64,000 nt of DNA from Tribonema minus (lineage: Eukaryota; Sar; Xanthophyceae; Tribonematales; Tribonemataceae): positions 744,001 through 808,000 of the forward strand of contig JAFCMP010000468.1 in NCBI GenBank assembly GCA_017506865.1. The letters are read 5' to 3'. The stretch's first letter is position 1; each line of letters starts with the position of its first letter. The translations under genes and the position numbers were made by a program. This document shows positions 1 to 12,400 of this stretch, in pieces. The notes below the pieces were generated by a model. It ran no database searches and was not told the DNA's origin. It worked only from the letters and a program-made list of their open reading frames with translations.

Positions 1-3000
1 TGTACAAGGGCGCTCTCTGGCATGGGAGCGGATGCGAACTGCCTATCAAGGGCGGCGTGGTACACATACATACTGTATGCGGCAGCTACTGTCATTGCGC
101 ATGTACTGACATGCGAGCGGCTCATAGCGCTGACCTTCCCATGATGATGCCCACCAGCGCCGTGGAGTGCTGCTGCGGCGCGCCGTCCTGCAGCAGGCCG
201 TACGGCGCAACGCGCGCGCGTAGTTCCTCCATCGTGTCCGCGCAGAACGTAATGTGCGCCATCTGCGGGGCATCACGAAAAGCGAGTGGCATGCATCACA
301 TCGCTCTTCCATTTCGTGTTGTGAAGATGCGGGACATGCCGGCTTTTTGAGAGGCTATGCCGTGTCCGCGCGGGACGTGAAATGCGCCATCTGCGGCAGC
401 GGCACCAAAGCGATGTGTCACGCGGTGAGCACGTCGCGATGGCGTTGCGCATGGCGCGCCAGTTGTGTGAACAGTGGAACAGAGCGAGTGTCAGGCACGC
501 CGCCTGCTGACACACTAGCTGCGAAAGCAGAACCAGAACCTCCGCCATGTTTGCGCAGAACGAGATGTGCGCCATCTGCGGAGCGGCACGCGCTTCACCC
601 TCATGCATTGCTTTCTCTTCCGACAGAGTGTAAAGTAGCGACGAGCACCGCGCATGCGTCGCGGACTCACCTTGCGGCCCTTGCGCGCCTCCGCCTTGCC
701 GTACCAGTGGAGCGCCGCGCCGGGGATCGCCAGCGCCTTGCTCATGAGCGCCTTGGTCTCCGCCATGTCGCCGTTGCCGAGGACGTTGAGCATCATGCTG
801 CGGGGGCGAACGGCGCGGCGGCAAGCGGCGGCGGCGGCGCGTGCGGAGGTGAAGTTTGTGAGCGGCTGGGCGTTCAGAGAGCACGCATGCAGCTGCGAGG
901 CGCGCAGCTGCGCAGCAGCAGCATATGCAGCGGCGCGGCAGCAGCGAACGCAGCGGTGCGGCAGCGGCGCAGAGCAGCGCGTGCCGCGCGCACGACGCGA
1001 CGCGGCTCATCGTGGCCCCGTGCGACGCGCGCACGATTACGGGAGCAGGCGCTTACGCCTCGGACGCCCGAGCCAACCGCGAGGAGCCAGCGTGCCAGCA
1101 GGCTGAACAGAGCCTGGTTGGCAGCGCCGCCTCCGCCGGAGGAGACTCGAGCATCCGAGGCGCCGTGGATAGCGTCCTGTAGCGTGACGGGGCAAGTGTC
1201 CATTGTTTGCTGCATGCGCGCCACAGCGGCTTCAATGCTAGTTTGGCGCGCACCCCACTCGTCGCTCGCCTTCGCCCCCTCCGCTCGCGCTGCTGCCGCC
1301 TCGGTGAGCGCGCTGCGGCAAATGGCGCTCGAGTTTGCGATGCGACGGTGTCAATAGGAGGCCCTCAGGCGCGGCGGGAGGCGCCCCGAGGCACGGCCAC
1401 CCACGGCCGCAGACTTCAATGCGGCATCCAACAGCCAGCGTAACTTATACTTTCTTGTGGTCAAGACCTTCCATGAGCTCGCTGGCTGCACGAGCATTGC
1501 TACATGCGTGGCGGACCAGAGGGCGGCGGACGTGGCCAACAAGCTCCACAGGCCCGTAGACACCGTCGCAACCTTGAGCGCCAACTGCCACAGCGCCCTC
1601 ATCGAGGCGGCAGCAGCGCGAGCGGAGGGGGCGAAGGCGAGCGACAAGTGGGGTGCGCGCCCAACGAGTAGCGCTGAAACCGCTGTGCCCCCCCTGCAAG
1701 CGCGCGCCGCGATACTATGACGCGCTCTCCGCAGTGGTGCGCGAGCAGGTGGTGTGCGTGTCAGCACCGATCGACGCTCATACCTATGTACCACGCGCCC
1801 GCGCGCAGCCTCGTGCCGCCGAGCGGCAGCCGAGGATCGCGCGCAGCTGCATACACGTCACAGCCCGTCGCGACAGCTCAATACACACCTCTACATACAT
1901 GCATATATACACACATGCGTACCTCGCGCCCACGCGCAGCCGCGTGCCGCCGAGCGGCAGCCCTAGGATCGCGCGCAGGTGGTTCTCAAACTGGTCGCAC
2001 TCGCAGGCCTCGTACGTGTAGTGCCCCGTGTTGTGGGGGCGCGGCGCGACCTCGTTGAGGAGGACGTCCCCCTCGGGCGTGAGGAACATCTCTACGCCGA
2101 AGATGCCCGCACCCCAGAGCGACGCGACGGCCTGCGGGGGGGGGAGGGGGGGGGGGGGACAAGGAGGAAGTGGGGGGGGGGAAGGGGGGGCCGGGGGCAG
2201 AAAAAGAGGGGGTGGGAGGGTGTTAGCGATTTATTCATGCTGGACGGTAAGTGGTGACCAGCTCTGCGGTGTTGTGGCACACGCATGAGCCCCGGGTGGA
2301 AGCGCTAGACGCGCATGCACTGAGGCATAGCCCCCCTCGGGCGTGATGAACATCTCCACGCCAAAGATGCCCGCGCCCCAGAGCGAGGCGACGGCCTATG
2401 GGGGGGAGGGGGGGGGGGGGGGGTATCAGTAAGTGCCCGATGGTCCGCTCCTCTGCGTCGTGGCACAGGCGTGCGCTAGCAGTGCTTGGGGAAGCATATC
2501 GAGGGACAAATGGAACTGTCACCAACCACTTGAGTGCACACATACGCTCAAACTTGAAGCATGAAGATTTACACGGCAGGACAGTTAGGTCACTGGCCCG
2601 GCGCCACACCCCATCTTCGTGAACTATTGAGATGCCAAATTGAGAAGAGATAAGCTTGCAACAAGGGAGATGTAGTGCAACGAGCGTCAGAAAACACTGG
2701 TGATCTTTCCTGAGGCACACTCGGTGAGATCCGCGGACTGCCGACTGCCACTCAGCGACGAGGAAGGAAACCTTACACAGAAGGAGTGTTTTAATACACT
2801 TGTAGACAGGGTAGATGCACTTGTACACAGGGTAGAAAGGCATACATGTGCTCCATGGAGTATACCTGAAGTACACATACATACCTTGGAGGCGAGGGCG
2901 CTGGCCTGCTCTGTGAGCGCGGCGCCCACGTCCGCATACGAGTACACTTTACGAGAGCGGACAATTCATACATACTTGAAGCAGGAAAGAAAATAGATCA

Positions 3001-6000
3001 CCACCTTGGAGGCGAGCGCGCTGGCCTGCTCTGCAAGCGCGGCGCCCACATCTGCGGGCGCGAGCGTCGTGTGGCAGATGCTGTCCAGCTGCACGGCGTC
3101 GACCAGGGGGTACGCCGCCGTCTCGCCGCCGTCGCTGCGCACCACCTGCGGCAAGGGATTGTGACGCAGCGCGGTCATGAAAAGCAGGAAATTTGAATCG
3201 GCGTTCACACGCTGCAGGCGTGTGCGTAGCGCATGCTGCAATGTCGCGGGGGGGCACACGCACGGGGTTACGCCGTAGTCGCTGCGCACCACCTGCGGGG
3301 GGGCGGTCATCAAAGGCGGACAGCTTTGACTGAGCACTGTTGATCGGTCGTCGTCAACATGCTGTCGAGCTGCACAGCGTCGACCAGGGGGTACGCCGCC
3401 GTCTCGCCGCCGTCGCTGCGCACCTCCTGCGGGCGCGGTCATCGCAGGCGCGCAGCTTTGACTGACCGAGATGCTAGCGCCGCGTGCCCCATGCCAGATT
3501 GGACACTTCTGAATGCTGAGCACTGTGACCTGGCACTCTGATCGATCGCCGTCCACATGCTGCGGGCGCGTGCATAGCGGTCGCTGCACAGACCAGGGGG
3601 TACGCCGCCGTCTCGCCGCCGTCGCTGCGCACGACCTGGGGGTGGGCAGTTTTGCGGGGGTTCCAGCGCGTTGCAATCAGCAACTGCGAGCAGTTTCAAT
3701 GTAGCATCTTTGCACATTGCGGGCATATGGGTAACCCTCACCTAACCTACCCCTACATGATTCTGACCTCGTCCCTGCCGTCGCACCATGAAGGCGCCTC
3801 TACAGTGAACGGCAATCGCTTCCCCGCACGCCTGTTTTTGAACCAAACCCTCGTCTCAACTCAAATCCCAACCTGGGTCGGCTTTACCATTAACTTTGTT
3901 GTGGTGTCTCACCATGACGTCAACCCTGTTGGTGAACGTCCTGATCTGAATTTTAAACCTACCCTGACCGTACACCACACCCTCCCTCAGACCTGACCTC
4001 ATGTCATTCTGCACCTCACACCATGATGGGGATCTCCGTGGTGTGAAGGGCGCCCACTTCTCTGCAAACAGGTCCTGACACATACCCCAACCCTAATTTT
4101 GACCCGTACGTTCAACCGTAAAGCAACCCTACATTGGCTCTGTCTCGCCATCTCACCATGATGGCAACCTCCTTGGTGAACATGCTGATACGTACCCCAA
4201 GCCCTAACCTCAAACCCTAGCTTCACCCCCACCCCCGGCCAAACCCCACAAATCTCTTGACCCTGCCCCGCCACCGCACCGTGATGGCAGCCTCCTTGGT
4301 GAAGGGCCCCCACTCCTCAGCGCACAGGTCCCTGCTGCATGCCCCTACCCTGACCACAACCCTAACTTCAATCCCAATCCCGGCCAAACCCTATATACCC
4401 CTGACTTTGTCTCGCCGCCTCACCATGATGGCAACCTCCTTGGTGAAGGGCACCCACTTCTCGGCGTACAGGTCCTTGCCACCGAGCTTCGCGAACGCCT
4501 CGGACACCCCTGCCGCGTCCTTAACGACGGCGTTGCCCTGTGGAGCATCCGCGCAGCAGGGGGAGCGGCCGGGCAGGTGTTTGGGTCAGTGTTGACTGAA
4601 CTCATATTTCCAGTATGCGGCTGCCAAACACCGCACGGCATTTGCGAGTCAGAAAGTGGGGTTAGGGTAGGGGTAAGGTTAGGGCTAGAGTTAGGGCCTC
4701 GGACACCCCTGCCGCGTCCTTCGCGACGGCGCTGCGCTGCGGAGCGCCCGTGCCGCACCGGGGAGGAGCGGCGGGGGGGTTCGTAGCGGGTCATGCCGTG
4801 CCACAGGGCTGAGCGCTGAGCACATCGGCACGTCACCTGTGAAGTTGGAACGATCTACGCTACTGCACCAGCGAACAGCAGCCGAACACCGCATTGCAAT
4901 TGTGAGTCAGACAGCAGAGTTAGCGTCGTTGTGTCAAACGCACGAATCAGCGTTGTTGTGCCCAACGCATCAGTCAACGTTGTTGTTCTTCGCCCCGCAC
5001 ATACTGTACGGATGATGGATGCAAGCAGAGGCGCTCTTCTGTCACGGTGCAGGTTCTGTGTCTGCAGCACCGCCCGATGCCCGCACGCCTCCCTCCGCTC
5101 ATTGCGCACAGTGGACGAATGCCGACTGGCTACTGAAAAGGACAGCACATGCGCACGCCACTCTTCATCATAAGAACATCACATTGGCACCGTCGCCCTA
5201 TATCATACACTTCTCCGTGAAGTGTATCTTGTCACCATGTATCATACTGTGAAGTCAACTTCTCCTTGAAGTGTGACCTTGGAGTGCATATTGAGATGTA
5301 TCGCGTGCGCCTGACCGGTCCATCGTACGCCAGCTTCTTGGCCTTGAGAATGAGCACGAATGCCGATTCGTTGCTGAAAATGACATCTCATGCGCACAGT
5401 CACCCTATATTATGAGGACGTCATAGGCGTTATGTCGCCCTACATGACACTCTCCTCCTTGAAGGGTATCTTGTCACCTTATATCATACTTTGAAGTAAA
5501 CTTCTCCTTGAAGTGTATCTTGAAGTGCATCACGTGCGCCTCACCCGTCCGTCATACGCCAGCTTCTTGGCCTTGAGCATGATGATCGCGTGCATACATC
5601 ACCCTATATCATAAGGACATTACATGCGTATGTCGCCCTAAACCATGTACAATTCTGCGAGGTATACGTCTCACCCTTCCGTCGTACGCCAGCTTCTTGG
5701 CTTTGAGCATTAGCGGGTAGCCCCACCGCTCCCCCGCCTTTGCCACGTCCTGCTCCGTCGGCGTGTCCATGAAGTCGCCGACCGCAATGCCGCTCTGCAA
5801 GCGCACGCGAATTGCGACACCAACAACATTGAGAGTCTCGTTCCACATGGAGTTGACATTTCAACATGTGTTGAAATTCCTGCGCACATGTTGTAATTTC
5901 TGCGTTGGTCCAATCAGACCAATTATATCGTTTTTGGGCGAGCACATTGCGAGGCACGTCTCAGCTGCTGCCTGCAGTACCAGTTCTCACGCGCTTGGTG

Positions 6001-8486
6001 TTTCGTGAATGAAGGCTCCCAAAGGGAGGCCGGGTGTCCGGTGTGTTCCCAACATGCGCATCGTATACAGGAAGACAATCTTGAATCATGCTGCGCGCGC
6101 CACTCCAAATACGAGTTCGATGTGGTGCATTACATGAAGGCGAGTGCAAGCGGCGACTTGAGGTTCAAGTTAAAATTGAAGTTGAAGTTGTAAATACTCG
6201 TGAGCGAAGGGCCAGCTGTCATGCAGAGGTTCTGTGATCTCAGGCATTTGGCAAACACTTCTCAAAGCAGAGGAACAGACACAATTTTTCGAGCATTCTG
6301 CTGCTGCCGAATGTCAATGTTTCATATCGTGCAATCATGTACACTAGACAACACTGGTGAGACATGGATGTGTGCTGTTGGAATATGTACTCCACTCCAC
6401 ATGTAGCAGAACTGGAGTGAAAGTCTGAGGAGGTGGGAGTAGCGTGTCATGTGTTTCTGCATTTGCGTACGCGCCTCGACCATGTGCTGCTTCTGCAGGT
6501 ACTCATCCTTTATGGTGCGCACTGTGTGGCTGCTCTGCTGCACGCACACGCGACGTCCCTCTTTACTGTCAATGTACACCTCGGCCATGTGCTGCTTCTG
6601 CAGGTACTCATCCTGTATGGTGCGCACAGTGTGGCTGCTCTGCTGCACGCACACGCGACGTCCCTCTGTACTGTCAATGTACACTTCACCTCATCGCGGT
6701 GAATTCATTATTTGTGATGATCATACGCGCGCGTGCACGCGCCTCGACCATCTGCTGCTTCTGCACTTACTTGTCCTGTATCGTGCGCACGGTGCGGCTG
6801 CTGGGCTCCACGCTACATACCCTCTGTCGGCAGATCAGCTTGCAAATATACCTGAAGCATCTGCATTATTCGATGTCACCACGATTGCTCGCCTCGACCA
6901 TGTGCTGTTTCTGAAGGTACTTGTCCTGAATCGTGCGCACGGTGCGGCTGCTGGGCTCCACGCGCACGCCACGTCCCTCCAGCTCCTCCAGTATCTCGCA
7001 GTTCACGTGCTCGATCTCCATGGTGAGGATGTCGCACAGCGACGCCAGCTCGCTGAGCGATGGTGCGTGCGCAGCGCAGCAGCGAGCAGCAGAATTAGGC
7101 ACATAGGGGGGGGGTGTAGGCAGGATGGGAGCAAGCATAAAATTCAGCTCCATATAATTATGCTGCAGCACAAGATTGGTTACGCACAACAGGACGTGTC
7201 TGAGGACAACGCACAGTGACGCTAGCTTGCTGAGCGGTGTTGCTTAGCGTGGCAGCAAGCAGCGGCATCAGGCGCGTCTGGGGGTATGTGCGCATCGCAG
7301 AAGGCGCGTGCAGTTGCGCGCCGCGCTGCTGAAGCCCACCTGACACCTCGCGCTCGGCAAGCCTACTTCTACATTGACTTGAGTTGAAGATGCAGTAATG
7401 ATGGATTTGAAGTTACAACAATACCGGTGCACCGCTTCAAGCCCATTCACGGGCTCGTGCTTGACGAAGCCTACATGGATGTTGTCAGAAACAAGTAGTA
7501 GCCAGATGAGAAAAACTACAGCAGATTCGTGCATGGGTGTGCTAAATGTGCAAAACCTACCAGGAAAGGAATTTTCGTCCTCGTAACAATGGACACAGGA
7601 AAACAAAGCCTGCTGTAGACGTGAATAGCACCATATGTATGAGCCTGAAAATGCGAGCTCAACAAGATTGTGACTGAAGTCTGCTAGAGCGGATGTGCAC
7701 TGCTGTAAGCGCTAGCCTCGAGCACTCGGATGTGACAGTACCCACAATGGCTGGCACTGCTCCTCTGACAGTTTCCAACGAGATCTACAGACTCTATCAA
7801 GAAGCTCGCTTTGTGCTGCAGCACATACCATACAGCACCTGCAGGAACCTGAGTCACCGTGTGAGATCAGGGTACCGACATGCCGATGCTGAGTTTTGAA
7901 ATAAATATGACTGCGTATTACTTGTTGACCCCAGCAAGGTGACGAAGCATGACTACGGCAGCAGCATGAGCCTATGAAAGCTGACTTTCCTGTACTGTGT
8001 GCTTTATGTATAGCCTGGTACAAGAGGGTCAGAGCAGAGCTGCAACGAGGCAGACTGAGATGGACGAGACATTACTAAGAGCCACGTGACCTTGAGCAGA
8101 ACTGTGCACCAGCACAACTGTCGAGCAAATTTGATGCACTACTAGTGGATAAGTCACTGCACAGATGTCTTTCATGCCAAGAAGCATCTGTGTGGGTGCC
8201 ACCTGAATCGATAACTCATGCGATGTGTCATACACACTACCGTAGAATAGCAATTATCGAACACCATTGATCATATGCAAATATTACTATTTGTTCCTTG
8301 GACGCACTTGATTTTTTCTGGGTCCCGGAAGCTGCCCTCTACAGCCAGCTCAGCCACCTGCCCCGCTGGCGATGCCTTGCCCTCGGGATCCAGTGGTATT
8401 AGCTTGACGCCGAGCCTGTGGGCGGCTTCCGCCATCATCCGGCCCAGCTGGCCCCCTCCCAGGACGCCCACAACACGCTCGTCCAT
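1..8486 (-). CDS. ADE2: ADE2-type phosphoribosylaminoimidazole carboxylase (PurK-PurE fusion), 3' part beyond left edge
   Basis: AIR carboxylase of de novo purine synthesis. The ATP-grasp PurK half is here and the PurE half begins at the left edge. Exons (minus): 8486-8308, 7052-6891, 5792-5675, 4537-4424, 3145-3005, 2131-1923, 797-671, 262-135. Phases agree at every join. Visible blocks: N-terminal [33 protein letters not shown] joined to [42 protein letters not shown]; the ATP-grasp [10 protein letters not shown] and [14 protein letters not shown]; then MAHITFCAD and VGIIMG. The last donor (intron from 134) cuts inside the PurE start motif MGSDSD, so PurE lies off-window. The start ATG at 8486 is the first in exon 1 and sits in ACCATGG. 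The exon 2 donor reads GA (GAGGC/GAGCAA) if the family spacing is kept, so that junction is the least certain. Several introns carry degraded copies of exon edges. Confidence 0.93.
1219..1692. repeat. imperfect inverted repeat in ADE2 intron
   Basis: Bases 1219-1360 and 1555-1692 are inverted copies of about 140 bases around a spacer of about 195 bases. Shared words include GCGCGCACCCCACT, GTCGCTCGCCTTCGCCCC and TCCGCTCGCGCTGCTGCC, read forward in the left arm and on the minus strand in the right arm. I recognise no coding sequence here. Confidence 0.8.
3268..3642 (-). repeat. copies of ADE2 exon 5 5' edge
   Basis: Upstream (in the sense of the gene) of exon 5 (3145-3005) the acceptor-side segment encoding [21 protein letters not shown] is repeated at about 3642-3585, 3435-3355 and in part at 3300-3268, each preceded by a GCAG-type acceptor. 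A copy of the exon's other end ([17 protein letters not shown]) lies at 2945-2885, and a copy of the exon 6 start at about 2400-2325. Confidence 0.8.
4020..4345 (-). repeat. copies of ADE2 exon 4 3' end
   Basis: Downstream of exon 4 (ends 4424) at least three copies of its terminal codons and donor (family segment [21 protein letters not shown]) occur near 4345-4270, 4190-4140 and 4080-4020, separated by CCCTAACC-like spacer. A copy of the exon 5' edge (KDAAGVSEA with its acceptor) lies upstream at about 4770-4695, next to a TTAGGG-like tract at 4655-4700. Confidence 0.75.
5318..5585 (-). repeat. copies of ADE2 exon 3 3' end
   Basis: Two copies of the exon 3 end (encoding [10 protein letters not shown] followed by a GTGAGG-like donor) lie at about 5318-5350 and 5530-5585, downstream of the real exon end at 5675. 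Around them the tract 5160-5650 repeats AT-richer segments such as CACCCTATATCATA and CTTGAAGTGTATCTTG. Confidence 0.8.
6465..6840 (-). repeat. three degraded tandem copies of ADE2 exon 2 3' end
   Basis: Downstream of exon 2 (7052-6891) the intron holds three more copies of its last 80-100 bases at about 6840-6738, 6680-6578 and 6570-6465. The copies translate as [14 protein letters not shown] then a stop, [20 protein letters not shown] and [20 protein letters not shown]; the true exon has [20 protein letters not shown]. The last two copies stay in one open frame with each other. All keep the QK-Q-MVEA or MAEV exon end, so each carries a candidate donor (GC or GT, where the true exon shows GA). 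Confidence 0.85.
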
Positions 8487-9482
8487 GGTCCTATGCACTG
8501 GGTCAGCCTGGCCCCCGGTGTGCACCAATGTCAACTTCACCTGTGAAGTTTCGATTTTTTGAGATTGAGATCCTCCAGCTCATGATCAGCACACACAGGA
8601 GCCAAGGCCCGAACTCGGCTAGACCATTGCAGCATTGTAGACGCAGACGTAGCGAGCACAGTTCATGAGGTATGAATACCTTGATGCTTCGGTGGCACGA
8701 GCACAGGTGGCACGGTGACATCATCAAGACAGTTGAAGTTGATGTTGATGGGCAGGTGGCTCAGCGCACACGTCGCCGTATGCATACAAACTCATTTGTC
8801 AAATCAAATTCAGGATTGACAGACACGGCAATACAGCACATCCGACACCCATGCGGACAGTTGTTTTGGTGGATACTATGACATCTCGCAATATGCTGTT
8901 AATTATCCGTTTTGACACTTTGTCAAGTGTGCTTAATCGTGCCACCGGAGGCGAGGCACTGCAGTACTGCTGCGCAGTGTGGGCTGCGACCCTACACCTG
9001 GATGCGAACAAAGGACAAAAGGAGTCTGCTGACATTCATTTTAAATAACTCTGATGACCAGGGAGCTGGTCGTAAGTGCAGCATGTGCTGCTGACGCGTG
9101 CGCGCCAATTTGCGAGGCGCCTCACACCAACGCGCCCTCATACTCAATGCGTACACGCCAATCTGGGAGGCGCCTGCGATTCCCACTGGGCGCTGCCAAT
9201 GGCAGCCCATCGCCTGCGATGGCGCAGCGCGTCTCCCTTCACCGCCATTTACGACCAGCGCCCCCCCCGCCTCCCCCCCACCCCTAGTCGGGCCCCATCT
9301 TAAAAATGCGGCGAACCGTATTGCCCCTCGATGTAGCGGCATTGCGCTGCTGCCCACTGATGCGAATTTTGCAGTCGACGTTTCAGATATCGTGCAGCAA
9401 TCATCTTGCGGCGCCGCCGTCACCGCAAAATGCGCAGTGGACGAGTCAGACATTGCGCAGCAATGATCGCACGGCGCCGCCA
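8487..9482. other. intergenic region between gene 1 start and gene 2 stop
   Basis: About 1 kb between the ADE2 ATG (8486) and the stop of the DUF1995 gene (9483). It should hold the ADE2 promoter and 5' UTR and the 3' UTR of the next gene. Composition is closer to 50% GC in 8560-9060. C-rich runs lie at 9259-9285. No convincing TATA box or poly(A) signal was identified, and no protein segment looks family-like in either strand. Confidence 0.5.
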
Positions 9483-12400
9483 TCACCGGAAGAAGGGGTT
9501 GATCTGCTCCGCCTGCGGGTTGTCGTCGAACGTCGCCAGGGGGACGTACTCCTCGCCGCCGCCCATGACCTCGTCGCGGCGGAAGAGGACGTACGGCTCG
9601 TTCGGTCCTGACTTCATGACGGCGCCCTGCGCGGCGCGCACGGCAGACGCATGTTGAAGTGCAGCATGTATTTATGAATAAACTCAATAAATAAATTTTA
9701 GTGCATGGTTCAAGTTCAAGGTGAATGTTAAAGTTGAGTTGCTGCCTCTGCAGCGTCATGAGACGCCTGCGCAGCATCACCAGCCGGGGTGAGGCCTGGC
9801 GAGCGGTGGGGATTTGTCACCATGCAACAGAGTGGACCCATCCGCATGAGGGTGTGCACGGGCACGGCGCAAACAGCGTACTTCACAGTAAACTTCAAAG
9901 CCAGGTACGGTCATGGGGTCACCGTCACTGCCGTCAGTCTGATTACCAGTGGAGGGTACCGTCATGTCGCTATTTAAGCCGGCGGGCACGTAATTGAGAC
10001 GATACTTGGCCCCAGAACTATTTAAGCCTGGGTAATACATTTGCTGGATTCAACTTAAGCCGACCCCCCCTGTTGCTGGTGAGGCATGTAGCTGCTTGCA
10101 CTGCACGCTGAGCTGTAAGTTGCTGTTATTGCACTGCACGAGTGGCAGAGGGCGCCCTCTTGAAGATTATATGTGATGCAGCACTGCCATCCAACTCTGC
10201 GGCCCTTCTGCTTCAGCTTCACCAAGCTCACGCAAAACTTCACGCGAAAGCTCAACAACAACTTGAACTAAAAAGAAAACGCCGCGGGTGCCCCCAGCGA
10301 ATTCGCGAAACAGCAATCGTATGGGGCCTGTTGTGTGGTGTTGAATGGTGTCTGATACAGGCGGGCCTAGTTTAAGCCTGGGGATACAAAGGCTTGTTCA
10401 ATTAGCTTGTCCAAGTTATACAAACGCCTGTTTTAATTAGGTGCCGCGCCGGCTTAAATAGCGACATGACGGTACAGGCTGGTGCCGCCGCGCTGCACGC
10501 CCCCCCCCCTCCCCCCCCCACCCACCCAAGGCTCACCTTGATGGGGAACATGGCAGCGCTCGCGGGGTACACGAGCCTGAAGTGGAAGGCGTCCTGGAAG
10601 GACGCCGCAAATTCGAGCCTGCGCACAAGGGAGGGGGGGGGGGGGGGAGAGCAGCGGTAGTGTCATTGATGTCACTAGTCTACCCGTTCGTACGCATGTA
10701 CGATCGGTGGTGTGGGACTGTGCAGCATGATCAGAGTAAACACTGCATCTCAGGCTGGCCGCAGCAATAGCGTTGTGCCTCTGCCCCTGAACCTGTCCCC
10801 TCTCCTACGCAATTCTTGAACAAGACCTACACCACCTCAGCCGGCGGTCGGCGCCGATCGGATGCGAGCGCCGACGCACCCTGGTCCGGGGACAACGCGC
10901 TGCTGCTGCCAACGGCAGGGTCTGGCGAGCACATTTGCGCTGGCAAGGCGACCAGTTCGTGTGGTCATCCGCGCATGTGCACATGAGCGGCAAGTGGCGC
11001 ACGCTGAAGCGGTGAACCAGCATTGAACTTTACAGACGCGAAGCAACGCTAGCTCCACGATTCAACTGCTGCATACTGCCACAAATTGGGAGAATCGTGC
11101 AATTGAGTGCGAAACGCGCAGGGCGGCCGGCTAGCAGCACGTCGGAGACAACCGGGGGCCAGTCGCATTCCGCCATGAGCTCCGAGATCAGCCGGACGAC
11201 GAGCGCGAGCGCGCGCGCGCACGGCGCGTTCGCACTCCACGGCGCCAACACCGCCGCGTCGACGCGCGCACGCGCGCGCTCACCTGTCGCCCCTCCCGCG
11301 CACGCTCATGATGCCGCCGCTGCTGGGGCGGTCCTTGAGGTTGGGGTTGACGAGGACGATCGGGCGGCCCCCCGCGGCACGCGCCATCTCGCTGAGCGAC
11401 TCGTGGATGCTCGCGCCGACGATGCTCTGCGGCGCGATGATCTGGGGGCGAGCGTGAGCAGCGAGCAGCGGCAATGGCGGCGGCGGCAGAGGAGGAGGCT
11501 AGCGTGAGGCTGACGCGCAGGCAGCAGCGGCGGTGGAGGGCGTGGCGACGGTTTGAGAAGCAGTGCTCAGGTGCCGCAGCGCTCAGCGATGCGTGGATGC
11601 TCGTGCCGGCGATGCTCTGCGGCGCGATGAACTGAGGGCGAGCACGCGTGAGCGGCGAGCGGGCGCCGGCAGAGGCGGCGGCGGAGGAGGAGGAGGGGGC
11701 ACCGGCGGGCGTCAGGCAGCAGCGGCGGCGGAGGGCTTGACAAGGGTTCAAGGCGCGGTGATGGTCGTGCGCCCACGTGCCGCAGTGTTCAGCAATGCGT
11801 GGATGCTCGCGCCGACGATGCTCTGCGGCGCGATGATCTAGGGGCGCGCGCAAGCAGCGAGCGGCGGCAATGACGGCGGCAGGGGGGGGGCCAGCGGCGG
11901 GCGTGAGGGTGACGCGCAGGCAGCAGCAGCGGAGGGCGTGACGAGGCTTCAATGCGCGGTCATGGTCCCGCGCTGAGCGACTCATGATTGCACAGCAGCA
12001 GCGGCAGCGGCGGCGGCAGCTGCGGCGGCAGCAGCGGCGGCGGAGGAGGGGGCAGCGGCGGGCGTGAGCCGATGCACGGGCGGCAACGGTTGCAGGGCAG
12101 GTCGTAGCGCTCAGCTCGCATGCATAGTGCTCAGCAGCGCGGCCATCAGCCGGCGCAGGCGCGCGGCGGCAGCGGCGGCAAAGGAGGGCATAAGGACGGG
12201 CACGAGCTATGGGCGTGCACGCGGACACTGGCTCTGGGGGGATTATGAGAGTTGATGACGCTCTGCAGCTACACGGCGCGTGAGCGTGTGAGGCACGCAC
12301 GGGGAAAGAGAAAACTCCCATGACGAGCTCCAGCTGTGGACCCGTCAGCGGCGCATGCCACGCCGCAGGCCGCCCAGCTGAGCGGCGGTGTCGTCTCTAC

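Noticed and set aside
11049..11251. Minus-strand ORF LISELMAECDWPPVVSD as a further DUF1995 exon
   Set aside because: Exons at 11284 and 10618 join in phase through RGDR-LEFAASF with family-like spacing, leaving no room for it.
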